A stretch of DNA of 32,451 nt from Fibrobacter sp. (GTDB lineage: Bacteria; Fibrobacterota; Fibrobacteria; Fibrobacterales; Fibrobacteraceae), in the NCBI GenBank assembly GCA_017959225.1, contig JAGDBD010000104.1:1-32451 (forward strand). The letters run 5' to 3'. Position numbers and translations under genes: made by a program. The notes under the pieces are model-generated. The model worked only from the letters and a program-made list of their open reading frames with translations, was not told the DNA's origin and ran no database searches. Below are positions 1 through 8,584 of this stretch, piece by piece (position 1 is the first letter of the stretch; the number at the start of each line of letters is the position of its first letter).

Positions 1-1
1 C

Positions 2-520
2 ATGGGCCTCATTGACAGAATTCCGCGCATCGTCGTCGCACAGGCAGAACACGCAAATCCGTTCTTCCAAGCCTATGAACGCGGCTTCGACAAGCTCGTT
101 CCGGTACAGGCAAAGAAAACCCTCGCAAGCGCAATCCAGATCGGAAACCCGGTCAGCTACCCGAAGGCAGTCCGCGCAATTCAAAGTACAAACGGCATGG
201 TCGTGAGCGTCACGGAAGAAGAACTGGCAAACGCTGCCCACCGCGCAGACCGCATCGGTCTTTACGCTTGCCCGCACACCGGTGTCGCTCTCGGCGGTCT
301 CGAAAAGCTCGTGGCAGCAGGCAAGATCGATAAGGAAGAAGAAGTGGTCGTCATCAGCACGGCACACGGTCTTAAGTTCACCGAATTCAAAGTCGGCTAT
401 CACGAACAAAAGCTTGAAGGCATTCAAAGCCAGTTCGCCAATCCGATCTTCAAGGCCCCTGCAGAAATCGGTCCAGTCATGGACATTCTCAAAAAAGAAA
501 TGGCTAACCGGAGACGCTAA
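2..520 (+). CDS. thrC: Threonine synthase, C-terminal part (5' end outside window)
   Basis: Threonine synthase is the PLP enzyme that converts O-phosphohomoserine to threonine, the last step of threonine synthesis in the cytoplasm. The visible 172 residues match the C-terminal part of the family: the stretch around P9-A13 (IPRIVVAQAEHANP), the segment AIQIGNPVSYPKA, the GLYACPHTGVALGGLEKL block that closes the PLP pocket, and the STAHGLKF motif. The PLP-lysine region is missing because the gene enters from the left edge, so the ATG at position 2 is probably internal rather than the true start. The stop lies 3 bases before the next gene, so the two are probably co-transcribed. The call is firm; the true start cannot be seen. 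Confidence 0.9.
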   Translation: MGLIDRIPRIVVAQAEHANPFFQAYERGFDKLVPVQAKKTLASAIQIGNPVSYPKAVRAIQSTNGMVVSVTEEELANAAHRADRIGLYACPHTGVALGGLEKLVAAGKIDKEEEVVVISTAHGLKFTEFKVGYHEQKLEGIQSQFANPIFKAPAEIGPVMDILKKEMANRRR

Positions 521-523
521 AAA

Positions 524-1768
524 ATGGTTTTGAATGTCATCTGGCTCATTTTCTTCTTTGGAGCCTTTATCGCATGCATCGTTCAATGGCTCGCCATGGG
601 CGATTCGGGGATTTTTAACAAGACGATCCTCGCTGCATTTGATATGTCCAAGACGGCATTCGAAATTTCTCTCGGGTTGACGGGAATACTAAGCCTTTGG
701 CTCGGTCTCATGAAGATCGGTGAAAAAGCGGGAGCCGTGCAGATCCTTGCAAAGCTCGTCCAGCCTCTTTTCACCCGTCTCTTCCCCGAAATTCCCAAAG
801 GGCATCCGGTGATCGGCTCCATGCTGATGAACATCAGCGCGAACATGCTCGGTTTGGACAATGCGGCAACGCCAATGGGACTTCAAGCCATGAAGCAGTT
901 GCAAGAGTTGAACCCTAACGAAGACAAGTCCGTTGCAAGCGATTCCCAAATTCTCTTTCTCGTTTTGAACGCCAGCGGTTTAACGCTTATTCCGGTAAGC
1001 ATCATGACTTACCGTGCCCAAATGGGAGCGGCAAATCCCAGCGACGTGTTCCTTCCGATTCTCCTTGCTACATTCTTCAGCACCATCGCAGGCATTGTTT
1101 CCATTAGTTTCTTCCAAAAGATCAAATTAAAAGATCCTGTAACGTTGCTTTGGCTCGGCGGTCTTTGCGCTGGCGTCATTGCGCTACTTGCCTACTTTAG
1201 CCGCTTGACAGCCGAAGCTCTCGGAACCACAAGTCTTTTCATCAGCGGGATCGTTCTTTTCAGCGTGATCGTCGCATTTTTAGCTTTGGCGGTGTACAAA
1301 AAGATGCGCCCGTACGAAGCTTTTGTGGAAGGCGCAAAAGAAGGGTTCCATACTGCGGTCATGGTCATTCCCTATCTTGTAGCGATCCTTGTCGGTGTTG
1401 CGGTATTCCGTGCCAGCGGAGCCATGGACCTTGTGATGAACGGAGTTTCCCACTTGCTCGGACTTTTTGGAATCGGAAATGACGTGGTCCCGGCTCTCCC
1501 GACTGCGGTCATGAAGCCTTTGAGCGGCGGAGGCGCCCGCGGAATGATGATCGACGCCATGAAAACCTTTGGCGCAGACAGTTTTGCAGGCCGCTTGAGC
1601 AGTATGTTCCAAGGAGCGACCGACACAACCTTCTACGTTATCGCCGTTTACTTTGGATCGGTAGGCGTCCGCAAAACCCGCCATGCGGTTACCTGCTGTC
1701 TTATTTCGGACGCTGTCGGTATTCTTTCAGCGATCGCAATCGCCTACCTTTTCTTCCCACCGGCTTAG
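524..1768 (+). CDS. Fused SpmA-SpmB nucleoside-recognition (Gate) domain membrane protein
   Basis: This is a 414-residue polytopic inner-membrane protein. Residues about 1-200 resemble SpmA (GLTGILSLWLGLMKIGEKAG, then NMLGLDNAATPMGLQAMKQL), and about 210-414 resemble SpmB (PYEAFVEGAKEGFHTAVMVIPYLVAILVGV, then the LPTAVMKPLSGGGARGMMID motif). In Bacillus these are two spore-maturation proteins; in non-sporing Gram-negatives a single fused form is common and its substrate is unknown. The ATG follows the thrC stop by 3 bases, so translation is probably coupled. A bidirectional terminator follows. Family assignment is firm; function in this organism is not known, and the thrC linkage may be only positional. 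Confidence 0.85.
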   Translation: MVLNVIWLIFFFGAFIACIVQWLAMGDSGIFNKTILAAFDMSKTAFEISLGLTGILSLWLGLMKIGEKAGAVQILAKLVQPLFTRLFPEIPKGHPVIGSMLMNISANMLGLDNAATPMGLQAMKQLQELNPNEDKSVASDSQILFLVLNASGLTLIPVSIMTYRAQMGAANPSDVFLPILLATFFSTIAGIVSISFFQKIKLKDPVTLLWLGGLCAGVIALLAYFSRLTAEALGTTSLFISGIVLFSVIVAFLALAVYKKMRPYEAFVEGAKEGFHTAVMVIPYLVAILVGVAVFRASGAMDLVMNGVSHLLGLFGIGNDVVPALPTAVMKPLSGGGARGMMIDAMKTFGADSFAGRLSSMFQGATDTTFYVIAVYFGSVGVRKTRHAVTCCLISDAVGILSAIAIAYLFFPPA

Positions 1769-1780
1769 ATTTTACGGTTT

Positions 1781-1822
1781 AAAACAAAAAACGCAGTTCC
1801 ACCGGACTGCGTCTTTTGTTTT
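1781..1822. terminator. Bidirectional intrinsic terminator
   Basis: The arms ACGCAGT (1791-1797) and ACTGCGT (1806-1812) form a stem that is extended by an A-rich flank on the left and a T-rich flank (CTTTTGTTTTT) on the right. The arrangement serves both the SpmA-SpmB gene arriving on plus and peptidase T arriving on minus. Confidence 0.8.
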
Positions 1823-1835
1823 TAATGCTTGGACT

Positions 1836-3074
1836 TTACTCTGCCGCAGCGATATTTAAAATGATCTGCGTCACCGTTTCGATGCCTTCAACGGTCACAT
1901 GTTCAAACGGACCGTGATAAGCGTAGCCGCCCGTGCCGAGGTTCGGGCAAGGAAGTCCCATAAACGAAAGCCTTGCACCGTCCGTTCCGCCCCGCACCGG
2001 TTTGCTTACCGGTTCAATTCCCACTTGGCGAATGGCTTTGCGAGCGCGTTCCAAAACCTGCGGATACTGTTCCATCACCTGCAGCATATTGCTGTAAGAA
2101 TATTTGACTTCCAAAGAAACCACTGGATCCGTTTGAACGCCACCATATTTTGAATTGAAAATCACAGCGAGCTTTTCCAAATTTTTCAAACGCCTTTCAA
2201 AAATCTGCTGATCGTGATCTCGGACAATGTAAACGAGTTTCGCTTCAGAAACATTCCCTTGCATATCGATCAAATGGTAAAAGCCTTCCCGGCATTCCGT
2301 TGTCGCAGGAGTTTCATTTTTCGGAAGGGCCATAGCGATTTCTGCAGCGATCAAGCTCGCATTTTTCATGATCCCTTTAGCATCACCCGGATGAACGCTT
2401 TTGCCCCGCACCTTAAAAATGGCCGTTGCCGCATTGAAATTTTCGTAAGCCAGTTCACCTTCATAGCTTCCGTCCACCGTATAAGCGTACTTCGCTTTGA
2501 AATAGTTCAAGTCAAAAAGGTCCGCACCGCGACCGATTTCTTCGTCGGGGGTAAATCCCACCCAAATATCTCCATGAGGAATTTGCACCCCGTTCCGATC
2601 GCTTTCCACAAGGCGTTCCATGGCCGTCACAATCGCCGTAATTCCCGCTTTGTCGTCTGAGCCTAAAAGGGTCGTTCCGTCGGTCGTTACCAGAGTTCTT
2701 CCCTTGAGGGATTCCAGTTCCGGAAATTCAGAAACGCTTAAAACATCGCCCGAACCTTGAAGAACCACATCGTTCCCGTCGTAATTTTCAAAAACCTGTG
2801 GCTTCGGATTTTCACCGGAAAAATCCGGAGACGTATCCATGTGACTGATAAATCCAATCGCATCGTCGGTTTCATGCCCAAAAGTCGCCGGGAGCATTCC
2901 GTAAACGTATCCGTGTTCGTCCATCTTCACTTGGGAAAGCCCTATACGCTTCAATTCTTCGACGAGATAATTTCCGAGATCGAGCTGTTGTGCTGTACTC
3001 GGACACGTGGAAGAATCCTCGTTTGAAGTCGTCGTGAAACGGACATAATTGAGAAAACGATCTAAAATTTTCAT
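1836..3074 (-). CDS. pepT: Peptidase T (tripeptide aminopeptidase)
   Basis: PepT is a cytoplasmic dizinc M20B peptidase that removes the N-terminal residue of tripeptides. At 412 residues it is close to the usual length of about 408. The metal and catalytic motifs are intact: HMD (H78, D80), the bridging-Asp motif GSDDKAG (D141), PDEEIGRG (E178, E179), and RGGTDGARLS with LGTGGYAYHGPFE near the C terminus. It is transcribed toward the bidirectional terminator at 1781-1822. The gene upstream on the same strand ends in its own terminator, so pepT probably has a separate promoter, though none is obvious in the short gap. The ATG at 3074 is the first one that precedes the conserved N-terminal helix (LDRFLNYVRF). 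Confidence 0.95.
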   Translation of the reverse strand: MKILDRFLNYVRFTTTSNEDSSTCPSTAQQLDLGNYLVEELKRIGLSQVKMDEHGYVYGMLPATFGHETDDAIGFISHMDTSPDFSGENPKPQVFENYDGNDVVLQGSGDVLSVSEFPELESLKGRTLVTTDGTTLLGSDDKAGITAIVTAMERLVESDRNGVQIPHGDIWVGFTPDEEIGRGADLFDLNYFKAKYAYTVDGSYEGELAYENFNAATAIFKVRGKSVHPGDAKGIMKNASLIAAEIAMALPKNETPATTECREGFYHLIDMQGNVSEAKLVYIVRDHDQQIFERRLKNLEKLAVIFNSKYGGVQTDPVVSLEVKYSYSNMLQVMEQYPQVLERARKAIRQVGIEPVSKPVRGGTDGARLSFMGLPCPNLGTGGYAYHGPFEHVTVEGIETVTQIILNIAAAE

Positions 3075-3100
3075 ACCCTAAATTTACAACTTTCAAAACG

Positions 3101-3127
3101 AAAAAAGCCTTCCGGTTTGGAAGGCTT
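3101..3127 (-). terminator. Intrinsic terminator of the thioredoxin-fold lipoprotein gene
   Basis: Read on minus, the arms AAGCCTTCC and GGAAGGCTT (9 bp perfect stem, plus coordinates 3119-3127 and 3105-3113) with a 5-base loop are followed by a run of T. It lies 20 bases after the stop of the gene at 3148-4299. Confidence 0.85.
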
Positions 3128-3147
3128 CCTTTTAAGCACTCTGCAAA

Positions 3148-4299
3148 TTACTTCGCAAGTTTCGAAAGTTCTCCGCGGATCGAATCCTTCTGGGCTTCAA
3201 AGCTCTTGAAGGTGCTGAGAGAACCATCTTCCTTGACGATGTAAACCTTAGGAACATAGCCGTCGCTGTAGAGTTCACCGAATTCGCGGGATTCGTCAAA
3301 GAACACGTCAATGCCCGCTTCATCCAGCTTGAATTCTTCAATGTAGCCACGGACAGCACGCTTGTTGTTGCCACCGCTTGCCACAGCGATCGACTTGATG
3401 CCTTTATCCTTGAATTCGCTTGCAATCGCTTTGATTTCCGGCGTTGCATGGCGGCAGTGACCGCAGGTCGTGGAGAAGTAGAACACGAAGAGAGGCTTAC
3501 CCGCATAGGCTTCCAAATTTTCTGCCGAAACGGAAACGCCAGTGGCTTTGACTTTGAAGTTGAGCTTTGCCTGAGTACCATCGGCCAAAGTATCACCGCG
3601 GAGAGGTGCGACAGCTTCTTTCAGTTTAGCTTCTTCCGCTTTCTGCTTTTCGATATTCGCTTTGCGCTGTTCCATTAAGCGATCACGGAAACGGAGACCC
3701 ACAGCATTCAAAGTATCTGCCGGGAGTTGGAGCTTCTTGGTGGAATCCGCAGCATTAGCACGGGTATCGCGGACCGACTGTTTGAAGGTAGAAAGGCTCA
3801 AATCCAAAGCGGACTGTTCCGAAAGCGAAGCTACCTGTGCACCGAACTGAACACCGAGCAAATAAGAAGCGTTGCTAGCCTGTTCTGCTGTAAACGGAGC
3901 CGGCTTTTCCGGAGCCTTGGGAGCAGCAGCCGTATCTGTCGAATCCAGAGACTTCGGCGGAAGCGGCATCTTTGCCGCCTGAAGTGCGCGGGCACGGCTG
4001 TTCATCGAAGCAGCAATCGTCGTCATGACGGAATCGGAATACTTGATTTTGAACGAAGTATCCTTGATCATTTTGTAACCGTCATCGATAGCCGCAAAGA
4101 ATGTGGCATCGTCAACCGGGAATTCCAGTTGCTGTTCCGAAACGTTCTGCAACTGCATTCCAAACTGGGAACCGAGCAGATAAGCGATTTTGATTTCGTC
4201 CTTGGCATCAAGGTCTACTTTTACATTTTCGGTCTTTTGCGCATTGCAAGCGACAGGTGCTGTAGCAGCTGCAGCAAGCGCGATAGAGCGTAACTTCAT
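3148..4299 (-). CDS. Probable lipoprotein with two FKBP-N-like repeats and a C-terminal thioredoxin-like domain
   Basis: This 383-residue exported protein begins with a hydrophobic signal ending in PVAC (Cys18), a weak lipobox. Two repeats follow: about 33-110 (IAYLLGSQFGMQL) and about 139-215 (ASYLLGVQFGAQV), both resembling the dimerising helical domain found N-terminal to FkpA/Mip-type prolyl isomerases. A charged helical linker (about 215-245) leads to a TlpA/thioredoxin-like domain with the active-site motif CGHC (C279, C282), preceded by FVFYFSTT and followed by a cis-Pro-type YVPKVYIV. No FKBP catalytic domain is present. The start at 4299 is chosen because AAGGAGG lies just upstream and a signal peptide follows; the longer open frame upstream of it overlaps proS on the other strand and is not coding. 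A periplasmic disulfide or redox role is inferred; the precise function is unknown. Confidence 0.8.
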   Translation of the reverse strand: MKLRSIALAAAATAPVACNAQKTENVKVDLDAKDEIKIAYLLGSQFGMQLQNVSEQQLEFPVDDATFFAAIDDGYKMIKDTSFKIKYSDSVMTTIAASMNSRARALQAAKMPLPPKSLDSTDTAAAPKAPEKPAPFTAEQASNASYLLGVQFGAQVASLSEQSALDLSLSTFKQSVRDTRANAADSTKKLQLPADTLNAVGLRFRDRLMEQRKANIEKQKAEEAKLKEAVAPLRGDTLADGTQAKLNFKVKATGVSVSAENLEAYAGKPLFVFYFSTTCGHCRHATPEIKAIASEFKDKGIKSIAVASGGNNKRAVRGYIEEFKLDEAGIDVFFDESREFGELYSDGYVPKVYIVKEDGSLSTFKSFEAQKDSIRGELSKLAK

Positions 4300-4365
4300 T
4301 CTAATGCCTCCTTGGCATATCAATTTTGAACATAAACTAGCAATTTTTCTAATTTGTTGACCACT

Positions 4366-6051
4366 ATGAAGCTCTCTAAGTTCTTTTATACCACGCTCCT
4401 CGAAACGCCGAGCGACGCCACCATGCCGAGCCATATTTTCCTCATGCGCGGCGGTTATATTAAGCCCCTGTCCACCGGTATCTACAGTTACCTTCCGATG
4501 GGCTTCCGTGTCCTCAAAAAAATCGAAAATTTGATCCGTGAGGAAATGAATTCCATCGGCGGAATCGAAGTCGATCTTCCGGTTGTGCAGACAGCAGAAC
4601 TCTGGAGCGAATCGGGTCGTTACACGGCAATTGGCGAAGAACTCCTCCGTTTTAAGGACCGCAACAACCACAACATGGTCCTTGCGATGACCCACGAAGA
4701 AGCGATGACGGATCTGGTCCGTTACGTGGTTTCGAGCTATAAACAGCTCCCGTTCATGCTCTATCAGTTCAAGACAAAGTACCGCGATGAAGCCCGCGCC
4801 CGCGGAGGTCTTATCCGCGTCCGTGAATTCTTGATGAAAGACGCATACAGCTTCCACACTTCACAGGAAGATTTGGACAAGCATTACGACCTCGAATACA
4901 AGGCATACCAGAACATTTTCCGCAAAGTCGGCATTGAACCGGTGATCGTCCAGTCGGATACCGGCATTATGGGCGGTAAAGTCGCTCACGAATTCATGCT
5001 CGATACTCCCAACGGCGAAGATTACCTGATTCTCTGCAAGCACTGCGGGTACCAGGCAAACCGCGAAATCGCCACCTTCGAACGCGAACCGTTCCAAGGA
5101 GACGCAAACGCTGCTCTCGAAAAAGTGGCAACGCCGAACGCTTCGACTATCGAAGACCTCTGCAAGTTCCTGAACGTTCAGCCGGCACAAACCGCCAAGT
5201 GTGTATTCTTTGACTTTAACGGCAAGCTCGTCACCTGCGTTGTACCGGGCAACTTGGACGTTTCGGAAATCAAACTGCACAACCTTCTCAAAGCAAAGGA
5301 ATTGTACCCGGCTGAAGATTCCCTGATCGAAAAGTGCGGCATGGTCCCTGGCTTTGCAAGCCCGATCGGTGCACACGACACCATCGTGGTCATCGACAAG
5401 GCTCTCGAAAACGCATACGATCTCGTCTGCGGAGCAAACGAAAAAGGTTTCCACTACATTCACTTCAACCCGAAGCGCGACACAAGCGGTTTCCAGATCG
5501 CAGACATCGCCGAAGCGGAAGAAGGCTGCAAATGCCCGAAGTGCGGAAAGCCTCTTTCCGAAACCCGCGGTATTGAACTCGGCAACATCTTTAAGCTCGG
5601 TGTCAAATTCTCCGAAAGCATGGGCGCTACATTCTTAACTCCGGACGGCAAGAGCGAACCCATCATCATGGGCTGCTACGGCATCGGAGTCGGACGTCTC
5701 ATGGCTTCCGTGGTCGAAAATTCCCACGACGAATTCGGACCGATCTGGCCCAAAGCCATTGCACCGTTCCAGGTAGAAATCGTGAACATCACCAAGGATA
5801 GCGAAATCGCAGACAAGCTCGAAAAGGAACTGACCGATGCCGGCTTCGAAGTCCTTGTAGACGACCGCGACGAACGCGCAGGCGTCAAGTTCAAGGATGC
5901 AGACCTTTGGGGCATTCCGCTCCGCATCGCTCTCGGCAAGAAAGGTCTTGCTAACGGCGAAGTGGAATGGAAACCGCGTGCCGAAAAGGAAATGACGATG
6001 GTGAAACTCGAAGACGTCGTCGAAAAGGTCAAAGAATTCTACAGAGACTAA
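4366..6051 (+). CDS. proS: Prolyl-tRNA synthetase (bacterial type with INS editing domain)
   Basis: This class II synthetase charges tRNA-Pro in the cytoplasm. The 561-residue product has the bacterial layout: an N-terminal catalytic part with motif 2 around 138-158 (KYRDEARARGG then REFLMKDAYSFH), a YbaK-like insertion at about 225-380 that hydrolyses mischarged Ala-tRNA, motif 3 around 436-451 (GCYGIGVGRLMASVVE), and the anticodon-binding domain from about 465 (PFQVEIVNI, DDRDERAGVKFKDADLWGIP). A Cys-x2-Cys pair (CKCPKCGK) sits just before GIELGNIFKLG. The ATG at 4366 gives the typical start MKLSKFFYTTLLETP; the in-frame TTG codons just upstream are unlikely starts. No Shine-Dalgarno sequence is visible. 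It diverges from the lipoprotein gene at 4299 and ends in its own terminator. Confidence 0.96.
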   Translation: MKLSKFFYTTLLETPSDATMPSHIFLMRGGYIKPLSTGIYSYLPMGFRVLKKIENLIREEMNSIGGIEVDLPVVQTAELWSESGRYTAIGEELLRFKDRNNHNMVLAMTHEEAMTDLVRYVVSSYKQLPFMLYQFKTKYRDEARARGGLIRVREFLMKDAYSFHTSQEDLDKHYDLEYKAYQNIFRKVGIEPVIVQSDTGIMGGKVAHEFMLDTPNGEDYLILCKHCGYQANREIATFEREPFQGDANAALEKVATPNASTIEDLCKFLNVQPAQTAKCVFFDFNGKLVTCVVPGNLDVSEIKLHNLLKAKELYPAEDSLIEKCGMVPGFASPIGAHDTIVVIDKALENAYDLVCGANEKGFHYIHFNPKRDTSGFQIADIAEAEEGCKCPKCGKPLSETRGIELGNIFKLGVKFSESMGATFLTPDGKSEPIIMGCYGIGVGRLMASVVENSHDEFGPIWPKAIAPFQVEIVNITKDSEIADKLEKELTDAGFEVLVDDRDERAGVKFKDADLWGIPLRIALGKKGLANGEVEWKPRAEKEMTMVKLEDVVEKVKEFYRD

Positions 6052-6073
6052 ACTCTGAATTCCTGAACGCTTG

Positions 6074-6103
6074 AAACGCTCTGCCCCCGCGGAGCGTTTT
6101 TTT
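6074..6103 (+). terminator. Intrinsic terminator of proS
   Basis: The arms AACGCTC (6075-6081) and GAGCGTT (6092-6098) flank a C-rich loop and are followed by a run of T. It lies 23 bases after the proS stop. Confidence 0.85.
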
Positions 6104-6196
6104 CATTTGGAGCGTTTTTTCGTTTACAAGAGGAACCTCATCCCCTCTACAAATCAGCAATGTCAATTTCTATTATATGCGTCGAGGAAATTCCCT

Positions 6197-7528
6197 ATGG
6201 CAGATAACGTCAAAGATCGCAGCATTCTAGGCCTTTCCTGGCCGCTCATTATCACGTTCGGAATCGGCGTTTTCCAACCGATGATGGACAGCTGGTTTCT
6301 TTCTCGAACAAGCGAAAGCGCTGCCGCAGGAGTTGGAGCGTTACTGCCAATTCTTGGAACCATCTTCATGGCCATTCAAGCCTTTTCCCAAGCGGGAGCA
6401 AGTATCGCTTCCCAGTTCATGGGGGCAAGCGCCAACAGCCACGCTAGAACGACCATTTCCATGGTGATTGTCGGCAGCATGCTTTTAGGCGTCGCCATGA
6501 CATTACTCGTTTGGCCATCTTCCCATTGGATCGTAAGTGCAATGGGGCTTTCGGGGGAAACGGCTAAATTCGGCGTGCAATTTATGCAGGTCGTCTGTTT
6601 TGGTTTTGTGTTCCGAGCGTTGCAAACGACTTTAACAGCAATGATTGCAACCCACGGTCTCACCATTTGGAATTTGATCGGCAACTCCTTTACGATTGCA
6701 TTCAATATCCTCTTGAACATCGTCTTTTTGAACGGCATGTTTGGACTTCCCAAGATGCACGTGGAAGGCGTTGCACTGGCCACCGCTCTTTCCTGGGCAT
6801 TTTCAAGCGCCATCCTTTGGGCGGTATTGAAGTTTAAAATCCATCACAAGACAAAGCGTATCGACATCAAACGTTCCCGTGTCGTCATCGGAGACTGGTT
6901 TCGCATCGGGCTTCCGGCAGCCGCAGAACCGGTCAGCTTTCAGCTTTTCCAAGTGTTCATTACAGCGATGGTCGTGCACCTTGGAACAATGGCCGTCACA
7001 GCAAGAGTTTTCAGCGCAAACTTCGCCATGTTCGCCATTATCCTCGGAGTGGGCCTTGGCAACGGAAACCAAATTCTTGTAGCCCATTTGGTAGGCGCCC
7101 ACGATTACAAAAAAGCAAACCGCAGAACGTATCAGTCGCTCATCGCAAGCTGTTCTTCCGGCTTTTTAATCGCTCTCATCGTGGCCCTTTTAGGCTCTCA
7201 TCTGCTAAGGCTCTATACCGATAATCCGGACGTCATCGCTCTCGGCTCAGCGTGCCTTTGGTGCGATGTCGTATTGCAGCCCTTCAAATCGGCAAACATT
7301 ATTTTAACGGGATCGTTGCGTGCTGCCGGAGATTCCAAATTCCCTGCGATTTTTGGAAGCCTCATGATGTGGACACTTGGCGCAGGAACAGCCCTCTTCC
7401 TAGCCTTCGTATTGGATCTTGGGCTCATTGGACTTTGGCTCGGCATGGCGAGCGATGAATTCTACAGATCCTGCGCAAATCTTTGGCGTTGGAAAAGCGG
7501 TCGCTGGAAAGCGGCAACCGTTATCTAA
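6197..7528 (+). CDS. MATE-family multidrug/cation antiporter
   Basis: This 443-residue inner-membrane protein has about 12 hydrophobic segments in two similar halves, as in the MATE family, which exports drugs or metabolites in exchange for Na+ or H+. The start has the typical pattern (ILGLSWPLIITFGIGVFQPMMDSWFLSR), then VGALLPILGTIFMAIQAFSQAGASIASQFMGA; the second half shows GLPAAAEPVSFQLFQ and LGVGLGNGNQILVAHLVGAHDYKKANR. The ATG at 6197 is preceded by GAGGAA (6184-6189) at good spacing; an upstream extension of the frame runs through the proS terminator and is rejected. Its last 8 bases overlap the 3' end of the convergent radical SAM gene. Substrate cannot be told from sequence. Confidence 0.9.
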   Translation: MADNVKDRSILGLSWPLIITFGIGVFQPMMDSWFLSRTSESAAAGVGALLPILGTIFMAIQAFSQAGASIASQFMGASANSHARTTISMVIVGSMLLGVAMTLLVWPSSHWIVSAMGLSGETAKFGVQFMQVVCFGFVFRALQTTLTAMIATHGLTIWNLIGNSFTIAFNILLNIVFLNGMFGLPKMHVEGVALATALSWAFSSAILWAVLKFKIHHKTKRIDIKRSRVVIGDWFRIGLPAAAEPVSFQLFQVFITAMVVHLGTMAVTARVFSANFAMFAIILGVGLGNGNQILVAHLVGAHDYKKANRRTYQSLIASCSSGFLIALIVALLGSHLLRLYTDNPDVIALGSACLWCDVVLQPFKSANIILTGSLRAAGDSKFPAIFGSLMMWTLGAGTALFLAFVLDLGLIGLWLGMASDEFYRSCANLWRWKSGRWKAATVI

Positions 7529-8399
7529 GCAGTTCTTCCACGCGAGCGACGATTTTATTCCGGTCTCCGCTCCAATCCGGAGCGATAAGGGTTTCGTTTT
7601 GAGCTTCGCCGCTAAACCGTTCAATGGCAACGGAATTCCCCACGATCCGTATAAACCGCGCCACGGCACTGCAATAGTCTTCAAACGAAAGCAGTCCAAA
7701 TTCGCCCCGTTCAAATTCTTCCGCCATACGCGTTCCACGGACAATGTGCAACGGATGAATTTTAACCGCACTCACGCCAGAATCTTTGATCGTCTGAGCG
7801 GTACGTTCAAAATCTTCCATCGTTTCACCGGGAAGTCCAAGAATCACGTGGGAAGTCACCGTAAGTTCCGCTTCATGAGCCCGCTTTACGGCATCGGTAA
7901 AATCCGCCACTGTATGACCGCGGCCAACACGTTCAAGCGTTTTATCACTAGCCGTTTGGAGTCCTAATTCTAAAATCACCTTTTTCCGGGAATTTTCATA
8001 GGCGAGAAGTTCCATCACATCGTTTGGAACCGTATCCGGTCTCGTTCCAATGGCCACCCCAATGACTTCTTCCGAAGCAAAAGCCGGTTCGTAAATTTCA
8101 CGCAGACGATCAACTGGCGCATACGTATTCGTATATGGCTGAAAATAGGCAAGAATTCCCGCATCTTTGTATTTACGGCGAATCCGCGGTAAATATTCCG
8201 CGATCTGCTCCTGCACGCCAACGCCCGCTTTATCCCAAACCGGACTAAAAGACTTGTTGTTGCAATAACTGCATCCGCCCTTTCCACGGGAGCCGTCCAA
8301 ATTTGGGCAACTCATTCCGCCGTTCAACGGCAATTTGCGAACCCGTTTCCATTCCGGGAAAATCTGCGCAAGAAACTCTTTATATGTGAAATAGAGCAT
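7521..8399 (-). CDS. TIGR01212-family radical SAM protein (YhcC-like)
   Basis: A 292-residue radical SAM protein. The cluster-binding cysteines are C31, C43 and C46 in the pattern CPNLDGSRGKGGCSYC, which has the long first spacing typical of TIGR01212 rather than the classic Cx3Cx2C. Other family blocks are present: GVAIGTRPDTVP, ELGLQTASDKTLERVGRGH, VTSHVILGLPGETMEDF and KIHPLHIVRGTRM. The function of the family is not established; an RNA-modification role has been suggested. The ATG at 8399 matches where homologues begin but has no clear ribosome site; a short frame with a much better one starts 47 bases upstream (see 8324-8446). The 3' end overlaps the convergent MATE gene by 8 bases, with no terminator between. 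Confidence 0.88.
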   Translation of the reverse strand: MLYFTYKEFLAQIFPEWKRVRKLPLNGGMSCPNLDGSRGKGGCSYCNNKSFSPVWDKAGVGVQEQIAEYLPRIRRKYKDAGILAYFQPYTNTYAPVDRLREIYEPAFASEEVIGVAIGTRPDTVPNDVMELLAYENSRKKVILELGLQTASDKTLERVGRGHTVADFTDAVKRAHEAELTVTSHVILGLPGETMEDFERTAQTIKDSGVSAVKIHPLHIVRGTRMAEEFERGEFGLLSFEDYCSAVARFIRIVGNSVAIERFSGEAQNETLIAPDWSGDRNKIVARVEELLR

Positions 8400-8446
8400 A
8401 AAACCGGTCCGATCACTTCCAAGTAGAATTTAGAAAATTTGGCCAT
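8324..8446 (-). CDS. Possible 40-residue upstream ORF overlapping the radical SAM start
   Basis: The ATG at 8446 has a strong ribosome site (AAAGGAA about 5 bases upstream) and opens a 40-residue frame (MAKFSKFYLEVIGPVLCSIS...) that runs past the radical SAM start in another frame. It could be a leader peptide coupling translation to the radical SAM gene. Alternatively it could be the real N terminus: one extra base in the 4-base T run just before the radical SAM ATG (plus 8400-8403) would join the two frames. Nothing recognisable is in the peptide, so the call is tentative. Confidence 0.3.
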   Translation of the reverse strand: MAKFSKFYLEVIGPVLCSISHIKSFLRRFSRNGNGFANCR

Positions 8447-8584
8447 TTTACATTCCTTTCCGTTTTTGAACGAGTGATGCCGTTCATAAAATGAAGATCC
8501 TTCCAAAAAAATCGCCACGCTCATCTTAATTTTTTTTTACATTTGTATAAAATGTCTTTTTGACAACTTACCTGGGAGCCTATT

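Noticed and set aside
4300-4857. N-terminal extension of the thioredoxin-fold lipoprotein frame by 186 residues.
   Set aside because: The extension lies opposite proS, and the internal ATG at 4299 has a strong ribosome site followed by a signal peptide.
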